Shown: positions 1-12,021 of the stretch, in pieces
How positions within the stretch are numbered: position 1 is the stretch's first letter
Layout: each line of letters starts with the position of its first letter
Origin: Styela clava
Taxonomy: Eukaryota; Chordata; Ascidiacea; Stolidobranchia; Styelidae
Direction: 5' to 3'
NCBI RefSeq assembly: GCF_964204865.1
Contig: NC_135263.1
Location: 4,094,501 to 4,158,500 of the forward strand
DNA: 64,000 bases
The notes under the pieces: generated by a model
The model's database searches: none
The model's input: the letters and a program-made list of their open reading frames with translations, nothing else
Told to the model about the DNA's origin: nothing
Translations under genes and position numbers: made by a program

Positions 1-717
1 ACTGAGCTCTTAAACTAGTAAAATAGCATTCAACACAATTTGGGTTGAAGTTGGAGCTGAATAGCAGGCAGTAAATCTGTAATAACAACATGATAATGTG
101 TCAGCTTTTGGGAAAGTAGGTTTCTGAGATTTATAGGTATAAGAGATCTGAGATTCTGAGATTTATAGATACGTAGATATTGATGTCTGCGCATCTCAAC
201 CACTTTGGTTTTGGAAATCTTCTGACTTGAAGTATTTCCTAATATTATCTTAATATTTGGACATAAAATGTGCTACTTCTCCTCTCGTTCACTGAGATGT
301 CCCTCTATTGGAAATAGTAATAAAAAACCATGTATTTGTCTCCTTTTTTGTTGGAGCCTGTCTAATTTTTAAATGGTGATACCTCTGATAAAAATTTACT
401 ATGGAGTAAATTTCAAGACCTACATGCTATAATATGGCTATGCTTAGGAGAATATTATGACACAAACCCATGGATAATATAATGTTAAAAAATTATCTGT
501 AGTAGAGTAATGTTGGGGTAGTATATAGTGAGATAGCAGAGTGTGATGCCTCAAGCACTGAGTGAATGGCTATCCAGCGAAGCATTGGCAAGTGAAATAC
601 AATCAGCATAAGTTGCAAGTTTGGATGAGTCTTTAGCATCTTGGCAAGCTAATGAATACGCTTTCAATCATACTGCTGATTTACTGTGTGAGTACATGAT
701 GTGAAACCACGCAGGTT
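1..717. other. no gene recognised
   Basis: AT-rich sequence with only short chance reading frames. No recognisable exon, repeat family or RNA gene was seen before the hAT element that starts at 726. Confidence 0.5.
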
Positions 718-725
718 ACTACATA

Positions 726-912
726 GAGTGGTGGGATTCAGCCTGTTCGCACCGGTTCTATAGAACCGTCTTAGGGAATTTTATGAGATCAGCGATTCGG
801 TTATTAATCGGTTTATTTGCTAAAAATAATATGACTTTTTGTAGCAGAACCGGCTGAAAAAATTGACTTTTGTGAAGGAACAGGCTGACAAAAAAATTGA
901 ATCCCAACACTG
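726..912. mobile_element. short non-autonomous hAT-like element
   Basis: The left end GAGTGGTGGGATTCA and the right end TGAATCCCAACACTG are imperfect inverted repeats. The element is flanked by ACTACATA (718-725) and ACTACATG (913-920), an 8-bp target-site duplication with one mismatch, as hAT transposases make. It is 187 bp with no coding capacity. Internally it also has GAACCG/CGGTTC-type inverted motifs. Confidence 0.8.
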
Positions 913-1660
913 ACTACATGCGAGAACATTGTCGGGACTGAAGCCACATTATGTCTGTTGTCTGTTTATTTTTATTCATGAATTATGGAAGCACTTATTT
1001 GTTAATTATGCCCATACCTAACTAGTGAATCTGACAAAGTCTGATGTAGGATAGGATTAAGCTGGTTCTCTTCTCATGATCAGACCTGCAGCATCCATCT
1101 TTTACATGATCAAATACTAACGGAGTTTGGAAGGAATTAAAGGAAAATGATAGATTTAATTACAATAGGAGTAATAAGGACGCCCTTGGATCGTGGTTCA
1201 CTAACCAAGAACACCATATTAAATTTCCATATTCTGTTGTAGCAAAAACAATCGGTCAGAACAAGACCTATACCGCATAAACCACCAAAACCTATTTGTT
1301 TCCTGTGCATTAGAAGAGTCTCTATTAATTCCCAAAACACTCCTATTTACGATATGGGTGTATGTAGGTACATCATCTTAGAAGTCACAGCAATCAAGAA
1401 GTATGACTAAACCCTTTCATCATCTTTCACTCAAGATTAATAGTAGAAGCCAACATTAACTAGAACACCAAAGGATTTTCCGATAACCAAAATACTAATT
1501 TTCATTATTAGTATATGCAAATACCCTCCTATGTCAAACCTCCAACCAACACCGATTTTCTGTATTCTGAATGCACCAAACTCCAGTTTAAAAATAGAAA
1601 ACAATGTGCACTCTTCTTTATATTATTAAAACCATAAAGATGAGATTTTTCATTGAAAAT
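913..1660. other. RPS13 3' flank, no further gene seen
   Basis: AT-rich sequence between the first hAT element and the RPS13 stop codon. The reading frame at 1137-1340 has no recognisable similarity and no supporting splice context. The portion nearest 1661 should include the RPS13 3' UTR. Confidence 0.5.
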
Positions 1661-3208
<1,548 letters not shown>

Positions 3209-3671
3209 TCACGTTAAAATTTTGGCGCCCACATGCGGTTGTGCAATATTCTGGTTATATTTTGATAAATTTTGCAAATATAAGAAAATATATATAGAAT
3301 AAAATTACCATTTAAATTATTTTAATTTCCCATAAGTTCGATTTTGTATTAATAATACCACTAATCTGTCAAACGTTTTTCATTATTTTTACGTACCCCA
3401 ATCAACCTAACCTTTGACCCCTCAAAACTGAACTCAAAACCGTTCATTTTGATACATACCGTGAACGCTGCGATAGACTGTTAACGGGACGTGGGTAAAT
3501 CTTTCCAATGAAAATGATGTTTTTAAACATGAGAACCTGTTTATAAAATCTTCAAACATTTTCAAAATGGGTATTAAAAATTTTTCCATATAATTTTTGT
3601 TCGGGGTCAATGGTCGGGGAAACATCCACCATCGTCGCTAAATAACATATTGTATCATTTTTTTTAAAAAG

Positions 3672-3740
3672 GATAGGATTTACATATTTATCCCGGGGGA
3701 GAGGAGAGCTGATAAGACGGCTTATCCATATGACGAAATA
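3672..3740 (-). mobile_element. SINE tail fragment
   Basis: GGATAGGATTTACATATTTA followed by a CCCGGGGGAGAGG-type motif and GATAAGACGGCTTA matches the 3' part of the tRNA-like SINE seen in fuller form at 6049-6344 and 52154-52481. The head is missing. Confidence 0.6.
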
Positions 3741-4019
3741 CTTTAAATTAAAGAGAGGGTAATTTCAAATTATTATTATATTTAAAGTATATATTTTCGG
3801 AAATAGGCGAAAAAATGATAAAACAATCAAGTATCCAGGGTTGACACAACGCGTTGAAGATTTGGGTATTATTTAAAATGTATAAAAAAATATTTTCCCG
3901 CATACAAAGTCAACACTATTATAAGTTTGTAACAAAACGGAAACTTATGACGACGGAACAATTATGACACGACATTTGTTGTATACTTTATTGTCATTGC
4001 ATTGACTATTTCAAAATCG

Positions 4020-4440
4020 TAGTCGGTGGGCATCGGCGAGTGGAAGTGGTGACTCCTCTACGGGCCGGGGCCACGGTCCATCTAATTGGGTCGCGGTCCG
4101 TTGGCGATGGACCGTAGAGGAGTACTACTGTACTATGTGAAAATACTTAAATTGAGTACAGGTGAACATAGGGTCTGGTATAGTTTAGTACCACATGTAC
4201 TTCTAGTTGGCCTGGCTCAATTTTTTCTTACGTCATCCTAACCTCCACCTGACAACGTCTAAAAAAATTACGTCACACTGGCCATGGCCCAACACCAATG
4301 GACCGCGGCCCATGGGCTGTAGAGAAATCACCACCCCTGTAGGCGAGGCCCAGTTCTTACCACTTCATGGCAGCTCCTGCCACGAACGAACCGCGGCAGC
4401 TCTTGCCATGGTTTTATAGCGCTATTCAGTATTCAGTATC
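4020..4440. repeat. inverted-repeat-rich, locally GC-rich repeat segment
   Basis: ACTCCTCTACGG near 4050 is repeated inverted as CCGTAGAGGAGT near 4110. From about 4207 the segment has GGCCTGGCTCAATTTTTTC and nearby CACCTGACAACGTC/TTACGTCA motifs, which match one end of the larger inverted-repeat element at 31680-32892. The GC content is clearly above its surroundings. No gene is recognised; the 70-residue reading frame here has no family features. Confidence 0.4.
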
Positions 4441-4819
4441 AGTATTTACAGTATATTCACAAATTAATGAACCAGATTTTAATTGATCATGTGGAATTAT
4501 ATCCACTTAAACCCCAACCCTAACCCAAAATCCATCAAATCTGTATCCATAAGAAAAACGTTCCAACTTACCTAATATTTGTCACCATAAGGAACAGCCC
4601 TGTCTTTACTACCACCTTCCGTGGTTACGACAGCAAAATTTCACTTGCCATTGGTTTTTAATTAGCTGCCGTGGTAACGATAGCTCGTCATTGGTTTGTG
4701 GCAGCTAAAAAGTCAGTCTCCATAGGTTTGGCCGTAGCGGTCATGGTATGGAAATATCGCGATGGTTTTGCGGCAGCTGCAGACGCCACAGAATACTTAA
4801 AACTGCACTTGCCTGTAGG

Positions 4820-5853
4820 CAGGGTTGCCATATTGACTTTTTTAACGCCAAATTTGCCATTTTTGCCTTTTTTCAAATGCGTTTGGCGTCAGAATTTTCG
4901 TTTGGCTCTTTGGCGTTTTTTGGCTTTTTTGAGTCTATTTTAGTGTCTATCATTAAAATCACATGAAATACAATATTTATGTGTAACAAAAGCCTATTGC
5001 TTAGCTACTTAACATTTTGGATTTCCCCGAGCATCGAATTCCTTGTTTATTACTTTAACGCTTAACCATAATCAATAAGAAAAAATAATTGCAGTTTCTG
5101 CAGCCGCTCAGACAGATGTTCAAGCTGGGTTGTAGACATTATCTCGTTTTTATAGTTTTGCGTGTTGTTTGTCAGTTTTTAGTTCTGTTTCCAGAAAATA
5201 GTTGTATAACTTAATTTTCATTATGACTTAGGCTACGTGGAGCTTTAGTTTAGTTGCAGTAATCAAAATTTAGTCTCACGAACGATGTGATTAACTACGC
5301 TAAAATTAGCTATCACAGTATCAGTAGTCAGTCCCCCTGTCTGCCTGCAAGCGGCACATGGTTAGATCGTTTTTTTAATAAAATTGATGGTTTCAAAATT
5401 TGAGAACTGAAAAGTTTTTCAATAGTAAAGTACGAAATAGGGAGAATTTTTCAAGGTACATCACAAGTTTAGGTAGAAACATGTAGGTATATCACATACT
5501 GCGGCACCCTGTACAGTGTATGTATTGCATTGTAAAATAATGTTGTCCGTGTCAGCTTGACTGTATTGTGTAGAATGAAGATTCTGGTGCTGCCATTCAA
5601 TTAATCCTTTTTACTTTTAAAAACCCTTCAACCCGCTGAAGTGGAAATCAACACGATAGCAACTGAAACTACAACTTTCAATAATAGAAAAAGACATTTG
5701 TGTGGCTCACTTAAATGAACTGATGGCTCTACATCAGTATTGTGCCAAGGGCTTCAAATCCGACAAATTATGGGGCTTTTGTACTTGGTAAAATTGTTGG
5801 CTTTTTTTAGGGTTGATTTGGCTTTTTTTGATCGCTGGGATCTGGAAACCCTG
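4820..5853. mobile_element. non-autonomous hAT element, 1,034 bp
   Basis: It begins CAGGGTTGCCA and ends TGGAAACCCTG, imperfect terminal inverted repeats. The flanks are identical 8-bp copies of CCTGTAGG (4812-4819 and 5854-5861). Inside there is no transposase reading frame. The sub-terminal zones are rich in GGC(T)n runs (for example GTTGGCTTTTTT), so they are low in complexity. Removing the element and one duplicate restores a continuous flanking sequence. Confidence 0.9.
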
Positions 5854-6048
5854 CCTGTAGGCATCGGCTGCACACGGTGCAAGATAGTTCGATATGTAGA
5901 TATAGTCTCAGCGCGGCAACTCTTGACGTTTTAAAGAGTCCCCGTACCTTTACTCGGTGCTGAGAGAGGGAGATTTATTTCCACGAAACAATGTTGAAAA
6001 ATACAATACTGCACAAATTCATTAAATACAGTTCAGTGAACAATTTAA

Positions 6049-6344
6049 ACTCTAATTACTCTGCGTGGGTTCGCAGGTTCGAATCCCATGCAGGGATGGT
6101 TATGTGCGAGAGGATTGCTGGACTCCCCGCCCTCGTTGGGTGGTTCACGTAACCGCTGGTTGGTTACGGCTTCCTCCACCACCAAGTCCATGCTTCCGAA
6201 AACAAACAATATAACTAATCCCATACTCGACTTGGAACGGTACCGGTAACCGGACGAGAGGCCGTGGTTCGCCATACGGATAAGCCGTCTTATCGGCTTT
6301 CCTCTCCCCCGGGATAAATATGTAAATCCTATCCTATCCTAACT
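6049..6344 (+). mobile_element. tRNA-like SINE copy, 5' truncated
   Basis: It contains a clear RNA polymerase III B-box (GGTTCGAATCC, near 6077) in a tRNA T-arm-like context, a conserved body (GTGCGAGAGGATTGCTGGAC) and ends in the GATAAATATGTAAATCC tail with short CTATC repeats. Compared with the copy at 52154-52481, the A-box part of the head is missing. Other copies or fragments are at 3672, 32160, 33545, 39834, 42600, 45750 and 52154. Confidence 0.75.
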
Positions 6345-6388
6345 TTGAATTGTATAGTTCAGTACTGCCGTGAATATATACTACTACG

Positions 6389-8746
6389 CAGGGATGGCCA
6401 ATACCGAATAGTTCACTATTTCGAATACATTCGAAATTATTTTTTTCGAATATGAAATTTCGAATACTTCGAAAATAAAATCCACTAATTGAAGCTTATC
6501 TAAATGTATGTAAGAATTTCCATACAATAAGCAATGGAATAACTGCTATCTACAAGTTACAACCTAGCTATATTACCAGGCATTTCATATTTGCAGATTA
6601 TTGCAGTATATATTTTATATACCATGAGTCATGTTAACAGAATTAAATTAATACAGCAATAGTGGTATCGATGATGGATTTGAATATTTGCGCAACACAA
6701 AATCATCCTAGTAAAACACCCATACTTTTAAATACCAACCATTATCCAAATTATTTGCCAAAAAGCGGGATAAAGTATGAGTTATTTTTCCATCTTGTGA
6801 CAATTTTTTTTCGTGAGTACAAAAATACGAATCAAAAATTAATTATATTCAAGAACTTTACCACACATTCTAAGTCCGAAGATCGCCGTTGTATGTTTGA
6901 GTAATAATACTTTTATTATTTTTCTAAATATGAAAATAGGAATCAAAAACTATTTATAATCGGGTAGTTTACCACAAATTCTAAGTCCACAGATTGCCGT
7001 TGTATTTTGTAAATACGAAAATAGGAATCAAAAATTAATATTAATCGCGAGTTTGCCACACAATTTATGTCCACAGATTGCCGTGATATTGTGCCGAATA
7101 TATTTAGTTTTTGATTCTTATTTTCGTACTCACGAAAAATTGTCACAAGTCAGAAAAAGAATTTATACTTTATCCCGCTCTTGGGAACTAATTTGGATAA
7201 TGGTTGCCATTGGTTTGTATTTAAAAGTATGGACTTTTTACTAGGATGATTTTGTGCTGCGCAAAATATTCGAATCCATGACCGATACCACTATTTAAAA
7301 TGCCTTACCATGTTAATTTAATTCTATTATCATAACTCAAATGTTGGCAAATCGGGCAGTTTACCACACATTTCAAGGTCACAGATCGCCGTTGCATTTT
7401 AGAATTATAATAGTTTTATTATTTTGTAAATACGAATCCGAAATTAATTATAATTGGACAGTTTACCACGTATTTCATGTCCACAAATACCCGTGGTATT
7501 TGGTATCAATACTTTCATTATTTTATCAATATAAAAATAGGAATCAATATTTAATAAAATCGGTCAGTTTACCACACATTTTATGTCCACAGATTGTCGA
7601 TACAACCATGAGTTACGTTGAACAGAATTAAATTAAGACGGCATGACATTTTAAAAGCTGGTACCAGTCATGGATTGCATTATTTTGCGCAACAAAAAAT
7701 CATCCTAGTAAAGGATCGATACTTTTAACCATCGTTATCAGAATTATTTGCCAGAAATTATTTTCTAATAAATCGACTTGTTTTTCCAACTTGTGACAAT
7801 TTATTGAACATCGTAACAATGACGGCTATGAATACCGTATTTCCCGGCTAATAAGTCCACATGGCAAATAGGACGATGTCTATTTTTAGCACTCAAAAAG
7901 GGGTTTTTCCATATAGGCCTCCAATAAGACGGGTAGAAAAATTGTGTCCCTGTTGTTCAGTTATGCTGATATGCGCTAATAATTTTATATGTTTAGGACA
8001 AGATCATGTTAGTTTGGTAGAATCATACTCACAGAATTAACTATTTTTAACAATTGAGCGGTAAATTTAAGTTGTAAATCGGTAACCATTTTGGACAACC
8101 TATTAACCCAAACATTGAAATAATTTTGAAATGTGATAAGTAATACACTGTACGTCCACGGGTTATTGTACAGCTGTGTTTTCCTGTCCCTGTCGTGTTT
8201 TGCTGAATCCGCAAAACGAAAGGGTCGCAAATCACTTTATCTCGGTGACCAGGTTTCTCTTTGAGGTAACGATAACCGGCCTGCGATAAAATATCATGAT
8301 TGGCAGACCCTAAGACCCGAATATAAGGTTACACAAATCATGCTTGAGAAGACTCATGCAAATAATAAGCAGGCCACATAGAAATAAAATAATTTCGACG
8401 TCAATTTTTCGACGTAATGGAAATGAATTTGTAAATTAAAAGCCTCGTAGACGAATGTCGGCAATGTCCACCCACGCAAACTTGCAAATACCGTCGCAAC
8501 ACTATGCGACGTACGGTCGGTCGGTCGCACAGAATATAAACAATCAAAGTGCCGATTCTATTTCATCGTCATTACAATACGTGAGACAGCGTAAAAAGTC
8601 ATTTGAAGATTCCCGTAAAACGAAACACCACGTTTACGGCGAAGAGTGGCTACTATTCGGAATTATTCGAAAATCAGCCGAAAAGGTATTCGAATACTTT
8701 GATATTCGAATACATTCGAATATTCGATTCGTTTTGGACAACCCTG
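6389..8746. mobile_element. hAT element of 2,358 bp carrying an internal inverted-repeat array
   Basis: The left end is CAGGGATGGCCAATACC and the right end is the inverse of CAGGGTTGTCCAAAACG. The 8-bp flanks CTACTACG (6381-6388 and 8747-8754) are identical. Both edges carry TTCGAATA-type sub-terminal repeats. No transposase frame is visible. The interior holds three long arms and six spaced copies of a TTTACCACA...GTCCACAGAT motif, listed separately. The reading frame at 8455-8844 runs across the right end and is not a gene. Confidence 0.85.
6622..7810. repeat. alternating inverted arms with direct internal repeats
   Basis: An arm of about 230 bp at 6622-6850 recurs inverted at about 7100-7340 and again in the first orientation at about 7605-7800. 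Shared landmarks are the GCGCAACA/AATCATCCTAGTAAA stretch, TTGTGACAATTT and CAGAATTAAATTAA. Between the arms lie direct copies of a ~40-bp motif (TTTACCACACATT...AGATTGCCGT) near 6856, 6966, 7052, 7358, 7458 and 7565. The layout is arm, three motifs, inverted arm, three motifs, arm. Confidence 0.65.
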
Positions 8747-8898
8747 CTACTACGTACCTACTGCAGTATGCAAGACCACCGCAGGTCATTGAGGCTCTTG
8801 ATCATTTTGTTCACACTGTGATCAAACTTCAGGTTGGATTGTGAGCGGTTTTGCATGTAACTTATTTCTGTATATTTAATTTAAAATGTACTCTTAAC

Positions 8899-8900
8899 AG
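8899..8900 (+). promoter_or_regulatory. possible 3' splice site in the AARSD1 5' UTR
   Basis: TACTCTTAACAG ends 46 bp before the AARSD1 ATG and could be the acceptor of a 5' UTR intron or a spliced-leader addition site. The polypyrimidine tract is weak, so this is only a candidate. Confidence 0.3.
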
Positions 8901-8946
8901 CATTTGCTTGGCGATTTTTGTGTAATTTATTAAAACTATTTTAATC

Positions 8947-10170
8947 ATGCCGTTCATGTGCCAAAATGATAGTTACTCAACGCTGCACACTGCTGTTGTT
9001 CAGACAGTCACTCCTGCAAAATGCAAAGTGTCAATATCTGGTGGAAAAGAACAAATGACTGAAGGTTATGAAGTCATTTTAGACGACACTATTTTATTTC
9101 CTGAAGGAGGGGGCCAACCTGATGATAGGGGAACTATAGATGAAGTTCCAGTTCTTAGGGTGACGAGAAGAGGGGGTGATGCTGTTCATTTTGTTCCGTC
9201 TAAACTTGAAGAAGGCCAGGAAGTAAAATTAAAAGTTGATTGGGAACGTAGATTCGATCACATGCAGCAACATACTGGTCAACATTTGATTACCGCGATC
9301 GTTGATAAAAAATTTGGACATCAAACAACTTCATGGGATTTAGGAAGGAACGTATCATTTATTGAACTGGATACTTTGAGTTTAACGATAGCTCAAATGC
9401 AAGAGGTTGAAGACGAGTGCAATCAGAAAATCAGAGATTCTACTCCAGTTACTGTTCATGTAACAGAAGTTGGATCGACTTTGCTTGAAAATGTTCGAGC
9501 TCGAGGTCTCCCGGAAGATCATGTCGGATCTGTTAGAATTATCGATATAAATGGAGTCGATGCCAATATGTGTTGCGGGACTCATGTGAAAAATCTCTCA
9601 GATTTGCAGTGTGTAAAACTCCTTAGTGTGGAGAAAGGCAAAAAAGGTAAATGCAATCTTTATTTTCTCGTCGGGAATCGTGTACTCGATTTTGTTGCTA
9701 AAAAATATGCAGACGAAAAATCTTTAACAAAAATATTAAAATGTGGACCGATTGAACATGTCGAGGCCGTCGAAAGAAGTGTAAAGCAATTAAAACAAAC
9801 TCAAAAAGAAGCCAAAAATCTTCTCCGAGAAGTCGCTTCATTTGAAGCAAAATCTTTCAAGTTATCTGTATCAGAAAACAGATACTTGCGTCTTCATCGC
9901 AAAGAAGGAAATAATGAATATATGAACATCGTTGCAAATGAACTAAAAGGGATTGAATGTTACTTATTTCTCACAGTTGGTGATGAGAAAGGGGAAGGCT
10001 TATTCTTACTTTCAGGCCCAGATAAATTTTTAGAAGAGTGTGGCAAAAATATTAGCGATGCAATTCAAGGAAAAGGTGCAATGAATGCTGGCAAAATACA
10101 GGGAAAGGCGCTCAATATGAAAGGATGCAAGCAAGCTGAAGAATTGATTAGAACATTCATGTCAAAATAA
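8947..10170 (+). CDS. AARSD1: alanyl-tRNA editing protein Aarsd1 (AlaX family), intronless
   Basis: A trans-editing enzyme that hydrolyses Ser-tRNA(Ala) (and related mischarged tRNA) in the cytosol; it resembles the editing half of alanyl-tRNA synthetase without the synthetase. The 407-residue protein is close to the vertebrate length of about 412. Residues 51-62 hold FPEGGGQPDDRG, typical of the family. The zinc-binding set is complete: HxxxH at H109/H113 in QQHTGQH and CxxxH at C209/H213 in CCGTH. The C-terminal region keeps the LHRKEG and FLTVGDEKGEGLF blocks. The start is the ATG whose product begins MPF.CQ.DSY, as in homologues. The whole frame is uninterrupted by introns. AATAAA at 10428-10433 is a possible polyadenylation signal. 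Confidence 0.96.
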   Translation: MPFMCQNDSYSTLHTAVVQTVTPAKCKVSISGGKEQMTEGYEVILDDTILFPEGGGQPDDRGTIDEVPVLRVTRRGGDAVHFVPSKLEEGQEVKLKVDWERRFDHMQQHTGQHLITAIVDKKFGHQTTSWDLGRNVSFIELDTLSLTIAQMQEVEDECNQKIRDSTPVTVHVTEVGSTLLENVRARGLPEDHVGSVRIIDINGVDANMCCGTHVKNLSDLQCVKLLSVEKGKKGKCNLYFLVGNRVLDFVAKKYADEKSLTKILKCGPIEHVEAVERSVKQLKQTQKEAKNLLREVASFEAKSFKLSVSENRYLRLHRKEGNNEYMNIVANELKGIECYLFLTVGDEKGEGLFLLSGPDKFLEECGKNISDAIQGKGAMNAGKIQGKALNMKGCKQAEELIRTFMSK

Positions 10171-12021
10171 TTTTTTTTTTATTCATTCTCTGCTTTGTAC
10201 ACAGTGTCCTTCTATAAGCTTGTTTTGGAGAACTCGCATACGGAATACAATATTTTCATACTTGATTAATCCTTACCAACCAACGTACGTACCAACGACA
10301 AAACTCGCTAGATCGCGGCGGGTACTTTAAGTTAAGTCGCAAACTGTTGGTCTAGTTTTTACTGGGTTTTAGTTTATTGAAAAGAAGTCTTCTTCGAGAT
10401 TATTAACATAAGCGACGTTAAGTTTAAATAAACTTTCCAACGAGCCGTCAGTGGGCAGCAGAGGATCATTAGTTATTCGTTAGTCGATCGATTAGTTGTG
10501 GGGGTACAAATGCATAAAATCGGCGTAGCAAATACGATTATTTAATAATAAATAAAAACACATGGAAAGGGTTGATTACCGCATTTTACCCAGTCATTCA
10601 TATTACTTTCTCCCTCACCAAACAAGGTACATAAAAATTCCTAGCCTCGTTATAATGTATGTATTAGCCATATGACACCAAGTAGTACATCTCAATGAAC
10701 CATTTTTCATCTTTGTTATTCGGACACAGATTTGTAATAACAGTATTGCTATTTCAAAAACTCTGTGTTTGGAATTTGAATAATCACACTTAGTAATCAT
10801 GCACTGTTATTTTTTCTGAGGATATGCCATTCTTGCATTGAAAACTAGAAGAAAAAGTTATGATTTGTTATATTTGGTGGTTCATCTTACTTTCAGGAGT
10901 TCTTTTCTGTAACGTTCCGTCTGCAAAGTCCCCAGACCACTTTACAATTATAAGCCATGTTTGAGGTTTTTGAGTCATTAATTTCAACATATCATCCTTT
11001 TTTTGAATCCTGATCTTTTTTAGCGGTATTCAGAACTATAAAATACAAAGTACTTTGAAAAAGCAAATAACTTGACAGAACTTATTACATTGCATTTCCC
11101 CAAGCCTGGAAGGAACGCATTTTTGTTAGATTAGCCATTTATTACTTAAGACACTCACCCTTGAGTGATACATACCATATATGCACATACTCCTATAAAC
11201 TTGACTATTTCTCCCATTTATAGTATGTGGTATCTTTTCTCGAGGGTGCTACATGTCCAAATTTTATTCTTATGTATATATATTATGTATTATATTTCAT
11301 GTTGTATTGTCTCAATTTATTGATGTTGTCTTGTCCTACCAACTCCTTTGTACAAACAGTTGGGCATACTCCACCATTACCCATGTTGCCTAATCCACCC
11401 TCCTCGCACAACTGTCTGTATGAAGGACCATATTATACTTATTCGATTTATTGCATTTTATGCTTATCATAAGGGGTGTATGCCGCGCGTTCATGTGTTT
11501 TAGGCCAGTATGGTCTTGTGTATACATCCCGTCTTCAATGTTGATATTTACTAACTCCTGTGTTTTTGCTTTTACGAGACGAATAAACATACATACATAC
11601 ATACCGGTAGGTGGTATTACCTTCGGACATATTCATGCAGAATATTTATGATAAGATCTTAAAACAGAATACTGAATTATTAGATATAAATAAAGGAGTC
11701 TGTAAAATACCGTTTCCCACTTTTACGGTGCTCGTTGGAGGTGATATTTTCGAGACACTGAAAATACTGCTACCAACCTACTTGAGAGTTATTAGATATA
11801 ACTTTGTGGTTGGAATATATTTTGGGAAAATTTATATGGTGCATTCATTTAATTTTAATCTTCCTATTTATAGTACTTGAATTATATTTCATTTGATTCT
11901 TATAGTTCAAACAATATCTTAATCAAAATTCATCATGACTTATATTTAAATGTATTTCATGTGCATATTTCTACAGAAATATCTTTTTGTCCAAATTACA
12001 AAATAAAATATTTTGAGCGCA
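10171..12021. other. intergenic between AARSD1 and MAD1, no gene seen
   Basis: It contains the AARSD1 3' flank, a short CATA run near 11590, and AT-rich sequence without recognisable repeats. Reading frames here (for example 11227-11472 and 11611-11880) have no family features. CATATTTCTACAG at 11964-11976 is a plausible 3' splice site 45 bp before the MAD1 ATG. Confidence 0.5.
11975..11976 (+). promoter_or_regulatory. candidate 3' splice site upstream of MAD1
   Basis: GCATATTTCTACAG has a reasonable pyrimidine stretch and AG, 45 bp before the MAD1 start codon. It implies either an untranslated first exon further upstream or trans-splicing of a leader. Confidence 0.4.

Noticed and set aside
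8455-8844. 129-residue open frame just before AARSD1
   Set aside because: It runs across the right end of the hAT element (8746) and its target duplication, so it is chance sequence.
12013-12021. Upstream TTG as MAD1 start
   Set aside because: The ATG at 12022 is in frame, and animal initiation at TTG is not expected; an in-frame TAA is at 12004.
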